NCBI GenBank assembly: GCA_029974595.1
Contig: JARKRC010000063.1
Location: 1 to 64,000 of the forward strand
Length of the DNA stretch: 64,000 bases
Direction: 5' to 3'
DNA from: Ereboglobus sp.
GTDB lineage: Bacteria > Verrucomicrobiota > Verrucomicrobiia > Opitutales > Opitutaceae
A model generated the notes under the pieces. It searched no databases, was not told the DNA's origin, and saw nothing but the letters and a program-made list of their open reading frames with translations. The position numbers and the translations under genes are program-made. Within the stretch, counting starts at the first letter, position 1. Each line of letters opens with the position of its first letter. Shown piece after piece: positions 34,980 to 44,518 of the stretch.

Positions 34980-35635
34980 GGTTCGATGCCGATGCCGTAG
35001 CCGTGCCCGCGTCTCGTGATAATGAAATCCTGCCCGAGTTTCCGGCGCAGATTGGAAACACGCACATCGAGCAGGTTGGAGAGCGTGTCTTCGTTTTCGT
35101 CGAAAAGGTGCTTGTAGAGCGTGGTGCGGGTGACGACCTCGCCGCGATGCAGCGCGAGGTATTCGAGCAGGGCGTATTCGCTTGGCTGGAGCGCCACGAC
35201 TTCGCCTTTTCGCCACACGCAGCGCTGGGCGGTGTCGAGCACGACCTCGCCGAAATCCATGCGGGTAATCGCGATCGCGGCCCCGCGCCGGATGAGCGCA
35301 CGCACGCGTGCGAGCAGTTCCGGAAGGTCGAAAGGTTTCACGACATAGTCGTCCGCGCCGCAGTCCAGCCCGCGCACGCGATCCGCGCTGGCATCGCGCG
35401 CCGTGAGCATGAGCACCGGGGTCTTCTTCGTTTTCCGCAGCCGCGCCAGCAGCTCCCATCCGTCGAACTTGGGCAGCATTGCGTCGAGCAGGACGGCGTC
35501 ATAGTCGTTTTCCTGCGCCTTATATAATCCCTCCTCGCCGTCCTCCGCCGTGTCCACGGCGTAGCCTTCGGCGCGCAATATCGTTGCGAGTCTGCGCAGC
35601 ATATCGGCTTCGTCTTCGATGATGAGGAGTCGCAT
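34976..35635 (-). CDS. OmpR/PhoB-family response regulator
   Basis: A 219-aa regulator with an N-terminal receiver (phospho-acceptor Asp51 in AVLLDAMLP, Lys in VVKPF) and a C-terminal winged-helix DNA-binding domain (LQPSEYALLEYLALH, RVSNLRRKLG, TRRGHGYGI). It is translated just before the sensor kinase with a 4-nt overlap. The ATG at 35635 directly precedes the first beta strand RLLIIEDE. Target genes are unknown; the divergent esterase is a possible one. Confidence 0.94.
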   Translation of the reverse strand: MRLLIIEDEADMLRRLATILRAEGYAVDTAEDGEEGLYKAQENDYDAVLLDAMLPKFDGWELLARLRKTKKTPVLMLTARDASADRVRGLDCGADDYVVKPFDLPELLARVRALIRRGAAIAITRMDFGEVVLDTAQRCVWRKGEVVALQPSEYALLEYLALHRGEVVTRTTLYKHLFDENEDTLSNLLDVRVSNLRRKLGQDFIITRRGHGYGIGIEP

Positions 35636-35729
35636 GGAAAGGATAACGTGACACCCATCTTGTTGAAATCGCCACCATGTCAAAACAACGATTTTTTGGC
35701 GCTAATGTTCCCAAAAGGTTGGCGCGGGT

Positions 35730-36722
35730 ATGATGGCGCGAAACCACGCAAAAACCATGACCTCCCGCCGTGCAACACGTCTCGCATCATTCATCATCAC
35801 CATCGCGGCTATTTGCGGCTTGCAGTCCGCAATCTTCGCGCAGGTTCCAAAGGCTCCGCGCAGCCCGGACAAGGACAGGCCGCGGACGGCCGGCGCCGCA
35901 GTCGCCCTTGCGCCCAACCAGCCCGCACCGCCGGCCGGCTTCGATGTCGTGCGCAAGGGCATTTCGCGGGGAAAAATCACGACGCTAAAGTATGAATCCA
36001 AATCGGCGGGCGGCACGTTTCGCGCGACGGTTTACACGCCGCCGTCGTTTTCTCCCGGCGAAAAATATCCCGTGCTCTACTTGCTCCACGGCGCGAGCGG
36101 AGACGAGAACACCTGGGTGAAAGACATCAACGCCGCCGCGATTCTCGACAATCTCTATAGCGCAGGAAAACTCGCGCCGATGATTGTCGTCATGCCGTCG
36201 AGCCTCTCGGTCGCGGCACGCAAACAGGCGGGCGACAGCCGCGATGCCAAGGCGGACGCGAGCGCGACATTCGGCGATGTGTTGTTGCGCGACTTGATTC
36301 CCCTCGTCGAATCCAAGTATTCCGTTTTCCCCGACCGCGAACACCGCGCGCTGGCGGGTCTTTCGCGCGGGGCGAATCTGGCGCTTGGCGTCGGGCTCGT
36401 CGGCTCCGACACATTCGCCTGGCTCGGCGTGTTCTCCGGCGGCAACGCGCGCCAGCTGACGGACAATTCGCAACTCGACTTGTCCTCGCCGGGACGCCAG
36501 CCGCGGCTGCTATGGCTCTCCGTCGGCAATCGCGACGAGGTTGTGGGCGCCAGAATGGCGGAGCTGGGCGCGCTTCTGACAAAGAAGAGGATCCCGCACG
36601 TCTTCCGCATCAACGACGGAGGACACGAGCCAAAGGTCTGGATGAGCGACCTCTACTATTTCGCGCCGATGCTTTTCCCGGATGTGAAGGCCGCATTTGA
36701 GCGCGCTCTGGAAAATAATTAA
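35730..36722 (+). CDS. Secreted esterase (feruloyl-esterase/D-family alpha/beta hydrolase)
   Basis: A 330-aa exported hydrolase. After a signal peptide (FIITIAAICGLQSAIFAQ), the esterase-D-type domain has YPVLYLLHGASGDENTW and nucleophile elbow GLSRGAN (Ser). The later Asp and His (GGHEPKVW) complete a likely triad. Such enzymes release ferulic, acetyl or other acyl groups from plant polysaccharides or act on glycerol-like esters. The start may be at 35730, 35733 or 35757; I cannot decide. It is divergent from the two-component regulator. Confidence 0.87.
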   Translation: MMARNHAKTMTSRRATRLASFIITIAAICGLQSAIFAQVPKAPRSPDKDRPRTAGAAVALAPNQPAPPAGFDVVRKGISRGKITTLKYESKSAGGTFRATVYTPPSFSPGEKYPVLYLLHGASGDENTWVKDINAAAILDNLYSAGKLAPMIVVMPSSLSVAARKQAGDSRDAKADASATFGDVLLRDLIPLVESKYSVFPDREHRALAGLSRGANLALGVGLVGSDTFAWLGVFSGGNARQLTDNSQLDLSSPGRQPRLLWLSVGNRDEVVGARMAELGALLTKKRIPHVFRINDGGHEPKVWMSDLYYFAPMLFPDVKAAFERALENN

Positions 36723-36754
36723 AACGTCACAACCTATCAGGATCGGGCATTCGC

Positions 36755-38950
36755 ATGTTGCCGCCCCGCTTTTCAATCGCGCTTTCCGGCATGAAATCGC
36801 ACGCCGCGCATCTGGCGGCGGGGTTGCTTTTGACGATTGGGGGCGCAGTCGCGCAGGCGCAGGAATTCGCGCCGCGCATCGGATTCGTTTATCCGGCGGG
36901 CGGCAAGCAAGGGACAACGATTGAGGTGACTGTCGGCGGGCAGCACCTCGTCGGACCAGCCGGCGTGATTGTCTCCGGCCCCGGCGTGCGGGCCGTCGTG
37001 GTTCCGTCGGAACCGCTACTTTCCGGCAAGCAAGCCGCCGACGCGCGCGGCAAGTTGAAGGAATTGCGGAAGCAGAGAAACGCCGCGTCGCGCGAAGAAA
37101 TCAGGAGAATCAGCCAGAGGCTGGCGTTGCATGAGAAATCGAAGATCACGCCGGCAATCGGCGAGAGGGTCACCGTTCGGATTACCATCGCCCCGGATGC
37201 GCTTCCGGGGAATCGCGAGCTGCGGCTTTTTACCGCTACCGGGCTGACCAATCCGCTGTTGTTTCAGGTTGGCCAGCTCCGGGAATGCTGCGAGCCGGAA
37301 CAGGAGCAGGATGACAACTGGATGCGGATACAGAAGTCGATCAACGACCCCGACAGTCGCGTGAAACATGGACGCAGCAACACTCCGCCGATGGCCGTCA
37401 CTCTGCCGGCAACCATCAATGGCCGGATTCTGCCCGGTGAGGTGGATCGGTTTCGGTTCAAGGCGCGGCGCGGCGAGCGCCTGCTTGTTGCGGTCAGCGC
37501 CCGCGAGCTTTTGCCGTATCTCGCCGACACGGTTCCCGGATGGCTGCAAGCAACCATCGCGCTGTCCGCTCCAAATGGAACGGAGCTGCCGGCTGGCGGT
37601 GATGTGCAAATCCACGCCGATCCGGTTTCTCATTATGAAATTCCTGAGGACGGGGAATACACGCTTGAGATCAGGGACAACATTTACCGGGGGCGCGACG
37701 ATTTCGTGTATCGCATCCACATTGGTGAACGATCGCGGATGGCGGATGTCTTTCCGTCAGCCGGCAAGCTGCCGCCGGGCTCGGCGACGGAGCGGGAGCC
37801 AAACAACACTCCCGACAACGCCCAGCCCGTCACGCTGCCAGTCGTAATCGCAGGACGCATTGATGAGCCGGGCGATGTTGATGTCTTCCGCTTTGAAGGC
37901 AGCGCAGGCGATCGGATCGTGGCGGAAGTCCATGCGCGCCGTTTCGACTCGCCGCTCGACTCCCTGCTCATCATTTCCGACGCCGCCGGCAATCAAATCG
38001 GATTCAACGACGATCATGAGGACAAAGGCTCCGGCCTGAACACGCACCACGCCGATTCCTACCTTGCGGTCACGCTTCCTGCGACCGGTGTTTATTACGT
38101 TCACATTGCCGACATCCAGCAAAACGGCGGCGAGGCATTCGGCTACCGGCTGCGAATCAGCGCGCCGCAGCCCGATTTTGCCCTGCGCGTTGTGCCTTCC
38201 ACGCTCAACATTCGCACCAACGCGACGCAGCCTGTCACCGTTTACGCGCTTCGCCGCGACGGATTCACCGGCGAGATCACGCTGGCATTAAAGCACGCGC
38301 CCGCCGGGTTTGAACTGGCCGGCGGCGTCATCCCGGCCAATCAAGACAAGGTGCAATGCACGCTGACGGCTCCCACCTCGCTCGCAAAATCTCCGGTCGC
38401 CCGGATCGTGCTGGAAGGTCGCGCAACGATCGGCGGGCAGGCGCGCATCCGCCCCGCCGTTCCCGCGCAACAGATGACGCAGGCATTTTCCTACCAGCAT
38501 CTGGTTCCGAGCAGGGATTTGCTTGTCCATGTGGCCAAAAAATTCGCTCCCGATTCCCCGGCGCGACTCATCAGTTCGGCCCCCGTGAAAATCCCCTTGC
38601 GGGGAACCGCGCGGGTGATGTTCAGCGTTCCCCGTTACTTTCCATTCGACGCGGAGCGGATCCAACTGCTCGATCCGCCGGAAGGAATCACGCTCAAGGA
38701 TTTTTCCATCGACAGGGATCGCATCACAATCGTGCTCGAAGCGGACGCCGCCAAAGTCAAACCCGGACAAACGGGCAACCTGATCGCGGCCTTTGTCGCA
38801 AAGGATAAAACCCCGCCCGGCGCTCCCAAGAAAAATCCCGTGCGTGTCCCGCTGGGTTCCCTGCCGGCGATTCCATACATGGTTGTCGGCGACAAGAAAC
38901 CGCAAACCGAGCCGGAAGCCACCGGCGCAACAGCAGGATTGGAACCATGA
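36755..38950 (+). CDS. Secreted PPC-domain protein (planctomycete/verrucomicrobial type)
   Basis: A large exported protein (731 aa, or 719 if started at the ATG 36791 that heads MKSHAAHLAAGLLLT). After the signal peptide it has an Ig-like FVYPAGGKQGTTIEVTVGG domain, then bacterial pre-peptidase C-terminal-like domains (GRILPGEVDRFRFKARRGER; GRIDEPGDVDVFRFEGSAGD) and further beta modules. The family is typical of the phylum and often precedes DUF1549/DUF1553 and DUF1501 genes, as here, with a 4-bp overlap to the next gene. Function is unknown; binding to surface polymers is plausible. Confidence 0.85.
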   Translation: MLPPRFSIALSGMKSHAAHLAAGLLLTIGGAVAQAQEFAPRIGFVYPAGGKQGTTIEVTVGGQHLVGPAGVIVSGPGVRAVVVPSEPLLSGKQAADARGKLKELRKQRNAASREEIRRISQRLALHEKSKITPAIGERVTVRITIAPDALPGNRELRLFTATGLTNPLLFQVGQLRECCEPEQEQDDNWMRIQKSINDPDSRVKHGRSNTPPMAVTLPATINGRILPGEVDRFRFKARRGERLLVAVSARELLPYLADTVPGWLQATIALSAPNGTELPAGGDVQIHADPVSHYEIPEDGEYTLEIRDNIYRGRDDFVYRIHIGERSRMADVFPSAGKLPPGSATEREPNNTPDNAQPVTLPVVIAGRIDEPGDVDVFRFEGSAGDRIVAEVHARRFDSPLDSLLIISDAAGNQIGFNDDHEDKGSGLNTHHADSYLAVTLPATGVYYVHIADIQQNGGEAFGYRLRISAPQPDFALRVVPSTLNIRTNATQPVTVYALRRDGFTGEITLALKHAPAGFELAGGVIPANQDKVQCTLTAPTSLAKSPVARIVLEGRATIGGQARIRPAVPAQQMTQAFSYQHLVPSRDLLVHVAKKFAPDSPARLISSAPVKIPLRGTARVMFSVPRYFPFDAERIQLLDPPEGITLKDFSIDRDRITIVLEADAAKVKPGQTGNLIAAFVAKDKTPPGAPKKNPVRVPLGSLPAIPYMVVGDKKPQTEPEATGATAGLEP

Positions 38951-40497
38951 AAACATCCGTGATACCCGCAGTCATCCTTGTCGCAGCGCTTGCTGGCGCG
39001 AGCTTGCATGCGGCACCGGCGACGCCCGCGCCTTCACAGAGCAGCGAGATCGACAGGCTCGTTTTCAGCAGACTGGAGCAACTCGGAATCCAGCCTGCGA
39101 ATCCGTGCTCTGACGAGGTGTTTGTCCGTCGTGTGTTTCTCGATGTCATCGGCACGCTGCCGACCGCGCAGGAGGCGCGGCGGTTTTTGTCCGATGCGAA
39201 CCCGAACAAACGCGGAATGCTGATTGAGCAGCTCCTGCGGCGCGATGAGTTCGCGGATTACTGGGCGATGAAGTGGGGAAACCTGCTGCGCATCAAATCG
39301 GAGTTTCCCATCAACCTGTGGCCCAACGCGGCGCAATCGTATCACCAGTGGATTCGCAGCAGCATCAGGGAAAACATGCCGTTCGACCGCTTCGCGCGCG
39401 AATTGCTCACCGCCAGCGGCAGCAACATGCGCAAGCCGCAGGTCAATTTTTACCGCGCCATCCGAAACCGCGCGCCGGAGGGTATCGCCAGCGCCGTGGC
39501 GCTTACGTTCATGGGTACGCGGACCGAAAGTTGGCCTGCCGAAAAACTGGCCGGCATGACCGTCTTTTTTTCGCGAGTGGGCTACAAGACCACGGCGGAG
39601 TGGAAGGAGGAAATCGTATGCTTCGATCTCACAAAGCCGCCCGGCTCCGCGTCCGCCACGTTCCCGGACGGCACGACGCTGAAGCTCTCCCCGGTGCAAG
39701 ATCCGCGGGCCGTGTTTGCCGACTGGCTGCTCAAGCCGGGAAATCCGTGGTTCGCCCGTGCCATTGCGAATCGCGTTTGGTATTGGCTGCTGGGACGCGG
39801 CATCATCCATGAACCTGACGACATCCGGCCTGACAATCCAGCGGACAATCCCGAATTGCTGGATTGTCTGGAGCGGGAACTGGTGGCGTCCGAGTATGAC
39901 ATAAAAAATCTTTTCCGACTGATACTGAACTCGCGGATTTACCAACTTTCCTCGGCGCCCGCGGATAACAATCCGCAAGGCGAGGCGGCTTTCGCCTTTT
40001 ATCCGATGCGGCGCTTGGAGGCGGAAGTGTTGATTGACGCGATCAACCAAATCACGGGCACGACGGAAAAATATGTCAGCCGCATCCCGGAACCCTTCAC
40101 TTACATGCCCGAGGAACAACGCGCGATTGCGTTGTCGGATGCCAGCATCAGCAGTTCCTTCCTTGAATTGTTCGGACGCTCGCCGCGCGACACCGGCTTG
40201 GAATCGGAGCAACGCAATCCCGTCCCGACCGCCGCGCAGCAGTTGCATCTGCTGAACTCAAGCCATGTGCGCGGCAAGCTGGAGCAAAGCGCCGCGCTCC
40301 GCGCCATGCTCGGAAATTCACGCGTGTCCGGGAATGTGCTCGACGAGCTTTACCTCGCGATTTTGTCGCGCCTGCCCACCAGCGAGGAGCGCGGGGTCGT
40401 GCAGGCATACCAACGCGCCAGCGAGAACCGGCAAGGCGCCGGCTTGGATGTCGCGTGGGCGTTGATCAACAGCGCGGAGTTCCAGTTTCGGCACTGA
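38947..40497 (+). CDS. DUF1549/DUF1553 domain secreted protein
   Basis: A 516-aa exported protein with the planctomycete/verrucomicrobial DUF1549 then DUF1553 domains. Hallmarks include VRRVFLDVIGTLPTAQEARR, WGNLLRIKSE, PFDRFARELLTASG, and later FARAIANRVWYWLLGRGI and AIALSDASIS. No cytochrome CxxCH (which some relatives carry) is visible. The start overlaps the preceding PPC gene by 4 bp. The family often pairs with DUF1501 proteins; its biochemical role is not established. Confidence 0.9.
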   Translation: MKTSVIPAVILVAALAGASLHAAPATPAPSQSSEIDRLVFSRLEQLGIQPANPCSDEVFVRRVFLDVIGTLPTAQEARRFLSDANPNKRGMLIEQLLRRDEFADYWAMKWGNLLRIKSEFPINLWPNAAQSYHQWIRSSIRENMPFDRFARELLTASGSNMRKPQVNFYRAIRNRAPEGIASAVALTFMGTRTESWPAEKLAGMTVFFSRVGYKTTAEWKEEIVCFDLTKPPGSASATFPDGTTLKLSPVQDPRAVFADWLLKPGNPWFARAIANRVWYWLLGRGIIHEPDDIRPDNPADNPELLDCLERELVASEYDIKNLFRLILNSRIYQLSSAPADNNPQGEAAFAFYPMRRLEAEVLIDAINQITGTTEKYVSRIPEPFTYMPEEQRAIALSDASISSSFLELFGRSPRDTGLESEQRNPVPTAAQQLHLLNSSHVRGKLEQSAALRAMLGNSRVSGNVLDELYLAILSRLPTSEERGVVQAYQRASENRQGAGLDVAWALINSAEFQFRH

Positions 40498-40532
40498 TTT
40501 CCAAGAGAAAGCCAGCATCAAAAAACAACATC

Positions 40533-41918
40533 ATGAACACACACACCATCACCCGTCGCGACATGATCAAACACGGCCTCATTGGCGCCGCCGGCCTGTG
40601 CCTGTCCGGCTCCGCCGCGCTGCGCGCGCTGGCCGCGACCCGGCAGCCAGGGAGAGCGGCGAAGGCAAAGTCGGTCATCCAAATCTGGCTTTCCGGAGGA
40701 CCGTCGCACATCGACACCTTCGATCCCAAGCCGGAGGCCGGTGTCGATTACTGCGGCCTCTACCGCAAGCCCATCGAGACCAACGTGAGCGGAATGCGCA
40801 TTTGCGAAATGCTGCCGCTGCTGGCGAAGCAGGCGGACAAGTATTCCATCATTCGAGGCATGACGCATGGCAGCGATGCGCACGAGACGGCGACCTACAT
40901 GACGCAGACCGGCAGCGCGCCCGGCGGGCGGCTCGTATATCCGAGCGCGGGGGCCGTTGTTTCCCTGTTCAAAGGTTATGACGGCGGCTATCAGGGACAA
41001 ATCCCGCCCTACGTCACGTTGACCGAGCCACTGGGACGTTTCGACGAGGCGGGATTTTTGGGGACGCGTTACAGGCCCTTCGCAACGGGCGGCGATCCGG
41101 CGCAATCGCGCTTCATCGTGGAAGGCGTCGTCACGGAAGGACTCACGAACAAGCAACAACTCGAACGGCGCGAATTGCTCCACAAACTCGACAGGCTGAA
41201 GCACGCGCTCCCGCGCAATCCGGCGATGGAGGCGTTTGTTCACTCGCAAGACCAAGCCTACGACATGATCGTCGGCGATGGCGCTAAAGCATTTGACCTC
41301 TCCGAGGAAAACGACGCCCTCCGCGACCGCTATGGCCGCGCCGTCGTGGTGCAAGGCTCCCCGTCGGCTCAAACCACGTTTGGAGGACGAACCACATTCG
41401 GACAATGCTGCCTCGTGGCGCGGCGGCTGGTCGAACGCGGCGTGCCTTTTGTCACCATCAAATATCCCGGCTGGGATACGCACAAAGACCACTTCGCGGA
41501 AATGAAACGCAAGCTGCCCGAACTCGACCAAGGCATGTCAACCCTGCTTCAGGACTTGGCGGAACACGGCTTGTTGGAAAGCACCATTGTCTGGTGCGGC
41601 GGCGAGTTTGGCCGCACGCCGCGAGTCATGATGGAAGCGCCTTGGAACGGCGGGCGCGGGCACTGGGGCAGGGCGTTCAGCGCCGTGGTGGCCGGCGGCG
41701 GATTCAAAGGCGGCCAAGTGGTCGGCGCGACGGATGCCTGGGGCGAGGAGGTGAAAGACCGCCCGGTTTCTCCCAGCGATCTCATTGGTAGCGTTTATGA
41801 ATTGCTTGGAATTGATCCCGAGGCGCGTTTGCCGAACCCGGACGGCATGGACATCCGTGTCATGCCCGCGCGAGCTGGGGGCGTCCCGTCAAACGGACTG
41901 CTGAGGGAAATCATGTAG
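40533..41918 (+). CDS. DUF1501 domain protein with Tat signal
   Basis: A 461-aa protein of the DUF1501/sulfatase-fold superfamily. It begins with a twin-arginine motif (TRRDMIKHGLIGAAG), so it is probably exported folded. Blocks IQIWLSGGPSHIDTFDPK, IRGMTHGSDAHETATY, YPGWDTHKDHF and WCGGEFGRTPRV are family hallmarks; the metal-type residues resemble the alkaline-phosphatase superfamily. It is the last gene of the PPC-DUF1549/1553-DUF1501 operon, 35 bp after the previous stop. The ATG at 40533 begins the Tat signal. Its enzymatic activity is unknown. Confidence 0.92.
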   Translation: MNTHTITRRDMIKHGLIGAAGLCLSGSAALRALAATRQPGRAAKAKSVIQIWLSGGPSHIDTFDPKPEAGVDYCGLYRKPIETNVSGMRICEMLPLLAKQADKYSIIRGMTHGSDAHETATYMTQTGSAPGGRLVYPSAGAVVSLFKGYDGGYQGQIPPYVTLTEPLGRFDEAGFLGTRYRPFATGGDPAQSRFIVEGVVTEGLTNKQQLERRELLHKLDRLKHALPRNPAMEAFVHSQDQAYDMIVGDGAKAFDLSEENDALRDRYGRAVVVQGSPSAQTTFGGRTTFGQCCLVARRLVERGVPFVTIKYPGWDTHKDHFAEMKRKLPELDQGMSTLLQDLAEHGLLESTIVWCGGEFGRTPRVMMEAPWNGGRGHWGRAFSAVVAGGGFKGGQVVGATDAWGEEVKDRPVSPSDLIGSVYELLGIDPEARLPNPDGMDIRVMPARAGGVPSNGLLREIM

Positions 41919-41994
41919 GGGAGGCGCTCATCGGCATGATGTCGGGATTTCCCTGCCGCTTTCTCTCAAGATGGCAGGAATCCGAAACCTGCCA

Positions 41995-42603
41995 TTATCC
42001 GAGCGCTTTTTTAATGAGATGCTCGGTTGTCGCCTTCGGACCGAGGGCGAGGTTGGCGCGGCGGATGGCTGCGTCGGCGTCGGCGGCTTTGTAGCCGAGT
42101 GCGGCCAGGGCGAGCACGGCGTCGTGGATGCGCGCGTCCCCGGCGGGGGCGGATTTGCCGCCTGTGGGAGCGCCTGCGGTCGTGTCGAGCGTGCCGGTCG
42201 CGCCGAGTTTGCCGCGCAGTTCGACGACGAGGCGCTCGGCGGTTTTTTTGCCGATGCCGGGGCATTTGGAAAGCGTGGCGATGTCGCCCATGCGGATTGC
42301 CGACTCAAGCGAGGCGAGCGAGAGTTTGCTCATGATCGTGAGCGCGCTTTTCGGGCCGATGCCGCTCACGTGGTCGATCATCAACTGGAAAAAATCACGC
42401 TCCGCCGGGCTCGCGAAACCATACATCGTTTGCGAATCCTCGCGGTAGATCACCACGGTGTGCAGCTTCACCTGCGAGCCGGTCGCCGGCAGTTTCTCGG
42501 CGGTGGTCACGGGAATGCTCACGCCATAACCGAGACCGTTGATCTCAATCGTGGCCTGAAGCGGCGTGGCCTCCGTAAGCGTGCCTTGGATGGAAACAAT
42601 CAT
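41995..42603 (-). CDS. ruvA: Holliday junction branch migration protein RuvA
   Basis: RuvA (202 aa) binds four-way junctions and loads the RuvB helicase in recombination repair. The N-terminal OB domain begins MIVSIQGTLTEATP, two helix-hairpin-helix motifs follow (HVSGIGPKSAL and KCPGIGKKTAERLVVEL), and the C-terminal domain (DAVLALAALGYK) binds RuvB. The length is normal. Neither ruvB nor ruvC is adjacent; ruvC lies 16 kb away. Confidence 0.96.
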   Translation of the reverse strand: MIVSIQGTLTEATPLQATIEINGLGYGVSIPVTTAEKLPATGSQVKLHTVVIYREDSQTMYGFASPAERDFFQLMIDHVSGIGPKSALTIMSKLSLASLESAIRMGDIATLSKCPGIGKKTAERLVVELRGKLGATGTLDTTAGAPTGGKSAPAGDARIHDAVLALAALGYKAADADAAIRRANLALGPKATTEHLIKKALG

Positions 42604-42604
42604 G

Positions 42605-42718
42605 GGAAATGTGGAATGTTTTTAAATGCGGAATGCGGAGTTCGGAATGTGGAATGATCGGAATTCGGCGGGGATTGTTGGTTTTTAATTCCGCATTCCG
42701 AAATCCGCATTCCGCATT
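42605..42718. repeat. GCGGAAT-type repeat forming an inverted pair
   Basis: The gap between ruvA and dapB is filled by GCGGAAT-like words in one direction (for example ATGCGGAATGCGGAG and CGGAATGTGGAATG, 42625-42655) and their complements in the other (ATTCCGCATTCCG and CCGCATTCCGCA, 42690-42718). The halves can fold back on each other and may work as a terminator-like hairpin. Related words occur at 1124-1163 and 4597-4625. Confidence 0.65.
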
Positions 42719-43450
42719 TCACACCAGTCCCAAGACGCGCTGCATGTCATAGACGCCGGGTTTTTGTCCGGCGACCCACTCGGCGGCGCGGATGGCGCCG
42801 CGGGCGAAGATGGCGCGGTCGGAGGCTTTGTGTGTGAGTTCGATGCGTTCGCCGAGGGCGGCGAACATGACGGTGTGATCGCCGACGACATCGCCTCCGC
42901 GCAGGGAGTGCACGCCGACTTCCGTCGGGGCGCGCTCGCCGGTGATGCCTTCGCGTCCGTGGCGGAGCGCGGCGGCGGTGAGCTTGCGCTCCTCAAGGAT
43001 GATTTCAAGGAGGCGGCCGGCGGTGCCGCTGGGCGCGTCTTTTTTGAAGCGGTGGTGCATCTCGACGACTTCGGCGTCGTAGTCGGAGCCGAGCACGGAG
43101 GCGGCACGGCGGGTGAGCGCGAAGAGGAGGTTGACGCCGACGGAGTAATTGCCCGACCAGACGCAGGGGATTTTGGCGGCCTCGGCGAGGAGCGCTTTTT
43201 TCGCGTCGTCGGCGTGGCCGGTCGTGCCGATGACGAGCGGTTTGTTGTTCGCCGCAGCAAGGCGGATGATGTCGCCCGTGATTTTGTGCGAGCTGAAGTC
43301 GATGATGACGTCGCCGGCCTTTGCGCCGGCCTCGAAGTCGTCGCCGACATCGACGGCGGCGACGATGTCGTGGCCGAGTTGCGCGGCGGCGGCGATGATG
43401 GCCTGGCCCATGCGGCCCTTGGATCCGAAGAGGGAAATGCGTAGTGACAT
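42719..43450 (-). CDS. dapB: 4-hydroxy-tetrahydrodipicolinate reductase
   Basis: DapB (243 aa) reduces HTPA with NAD(P)H in lysine and diaminopimelate synthesis. The N-terminal nucleotide-binding motif is FGSKGRMGQAI (G-x-x-G-x-x-G), FSSHKIT follows, and the active-site segment MHHRFKKDAPSGTA is clear. It lies 26 bp downstream of dapA on the same strand, forming a dapA-dapB operon. Confidence 0.96.
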   Translation of the reverse strand: MSLRISLFGSKGRMGQAIIAAAAQLGHDIVAAVDVGDDFEAGAKAGDVIIDFSSHKITGDIIRLAAANNKPLVIGTTGHADDAKKALLAEAAKIPCVWSGNYSVGVNLLFALTRRAASVLGSDYDAEVVEMHHRFKKDAPSGTAGRLLEIILEERKLTAAALRHGREGITGERAPTEVGVHSLRGGDVVGDHTVMFAALGERIELTHKASDRAIFARGAIRAAEWVAGQKPGVYDMQRVLGLV

Positions 43451-43476
43451 TTTGGATACGGGTGGAAGGGCGCGGG

Positions 43477-44364
43477 TTATTTGCCGAGGGCGGAGAGCAC
43501 GCCGGCGAGGATTTTTTCGTTGGCGGGGCTCATTTCGCAGAGCGGCGGGCGCACGGCGGCGGAGGAGATGATGCCGGCGCGGGCGAGCGCCGTTTTGACG
43601 GGCACGGGGTTTGGCTCGATGAAGAGCGTCTTGAAAAGCGGGTAGAGCTTGCGGTGGAGTTTTGCGGCGGCGGCGTAGTTGTTTGAGAGCGCGAGCGCGG
43701 TGAGTTTCACGACTTCGCGGGGGACGAGGTTGGAGGCGACGCTGATGACGCCTTCGGCGCCGACCGACATGAACGGGAGCGTGAGGCTGTCGTCGCCGCT
43801 CAACACGGTGATGTCCCTGCCGAGCGCCTGCTTGATCTGATCGACGCGGTCAACGGAGCCGCCGGCTTCCTTGATGGTGCGGACGTGGGGGTATTTGGCG
43901 CGGAGGCGTTCGACGACGGGAACGCCGATCTCAATGCCGCAGCGCCCCGGAATCGAGTAGAGGATGATGGGCTTGTCCGTGATTTCGGCGATGGTGGCGA
44001 AGTGGCGGTAGAGGCCCTCCTGGCTGGGTTTGTTGTAGTAGGGCGCGACGAGCAGCATGGCGTCGGCTCCGGCCTCGTGTGCGAGGCGGGTGTATTCGAC
44101 GGCTTCGTGCGTGGAATTGGAGCCGGTGCCGGCGATGACGGGCACGCGTTTGCGGGCCGCCTCGATGACGGCGCGAATCACGTCGAGATGCTCGTCTTGG
44201 AGCAGGGTGGGGGATTCGCCGGTGGTGCCGACGGGGACGAGTCCGTTGATGCCCGATTTGATCTGAAACTCGACCAGCTTGCGCAAGTCATCGTAGACGA
44301 CGGCTTCGTTCTTGAAGGGCGTTGCGAGGGCGGTGATGGCACCTGTGAGTGGACGCAGTTTCAT
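43477..44364 (-). CDS. dapA: 4-hydroxy-tetrahydrodipicolinate synthase
   Basis: DapA (295 aa) condenses pyruvate with aspartate semialdehyde. GTTGESPTL holds the substrate-binding loop, YYNKPSQEGLYRHF the catalytic Tyr, YSIPGRCG a second signature, and the Schiff-base Lys is in TIKEAGG. The ATG at 44364 gives the expected MKLRPLTGAITALATPF start; an in-frame ATG at 44412 adds 16 residues. dapB follows after 26 bp. It is divergent from the Pro/Ala-rich secreted protein gene. Confidence 0.96.
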   Translation of the reverse strand: MKLRPLTGAITALATPFKNEAVVYDDLRKLVEFQIKSGINGLVPVGTTGESPTLLQDEHLDVIRAVIEAARKRVPVIAGTGSNSTHEAVEYTRLAHEAGADAMLLVAPYYNKPSQEGLYRHFATIAEITDKPIILYSIPGRCGIEIGVPVVERLRAKYPHVRTIKEAGGSVDRVDQIKQALGRDITVLSGDDSLTLPFMSVGAEGVISVASNLVPREVVKLTALALSNNYAAAAKLHRKLYPLFKTLFIEPNPVPVKTALARAGIISSAAVRPPLCEMSPANEKILAGVLSALGK

Positions 44365-44518
44365 GGACGTTTTGAAAAGATTTTTGCCAAGCAAAACATC
44401 GATTCGTGCCAACGCGACACGTTTTTTTATGCGCCGCGCGGTTGCCGGGGAATTTTACGCGACTTGCCACGGCAACGAGGATCGTGCTTTGTCTGACGCC
44501 ACGCATCATTGGAGCGCC

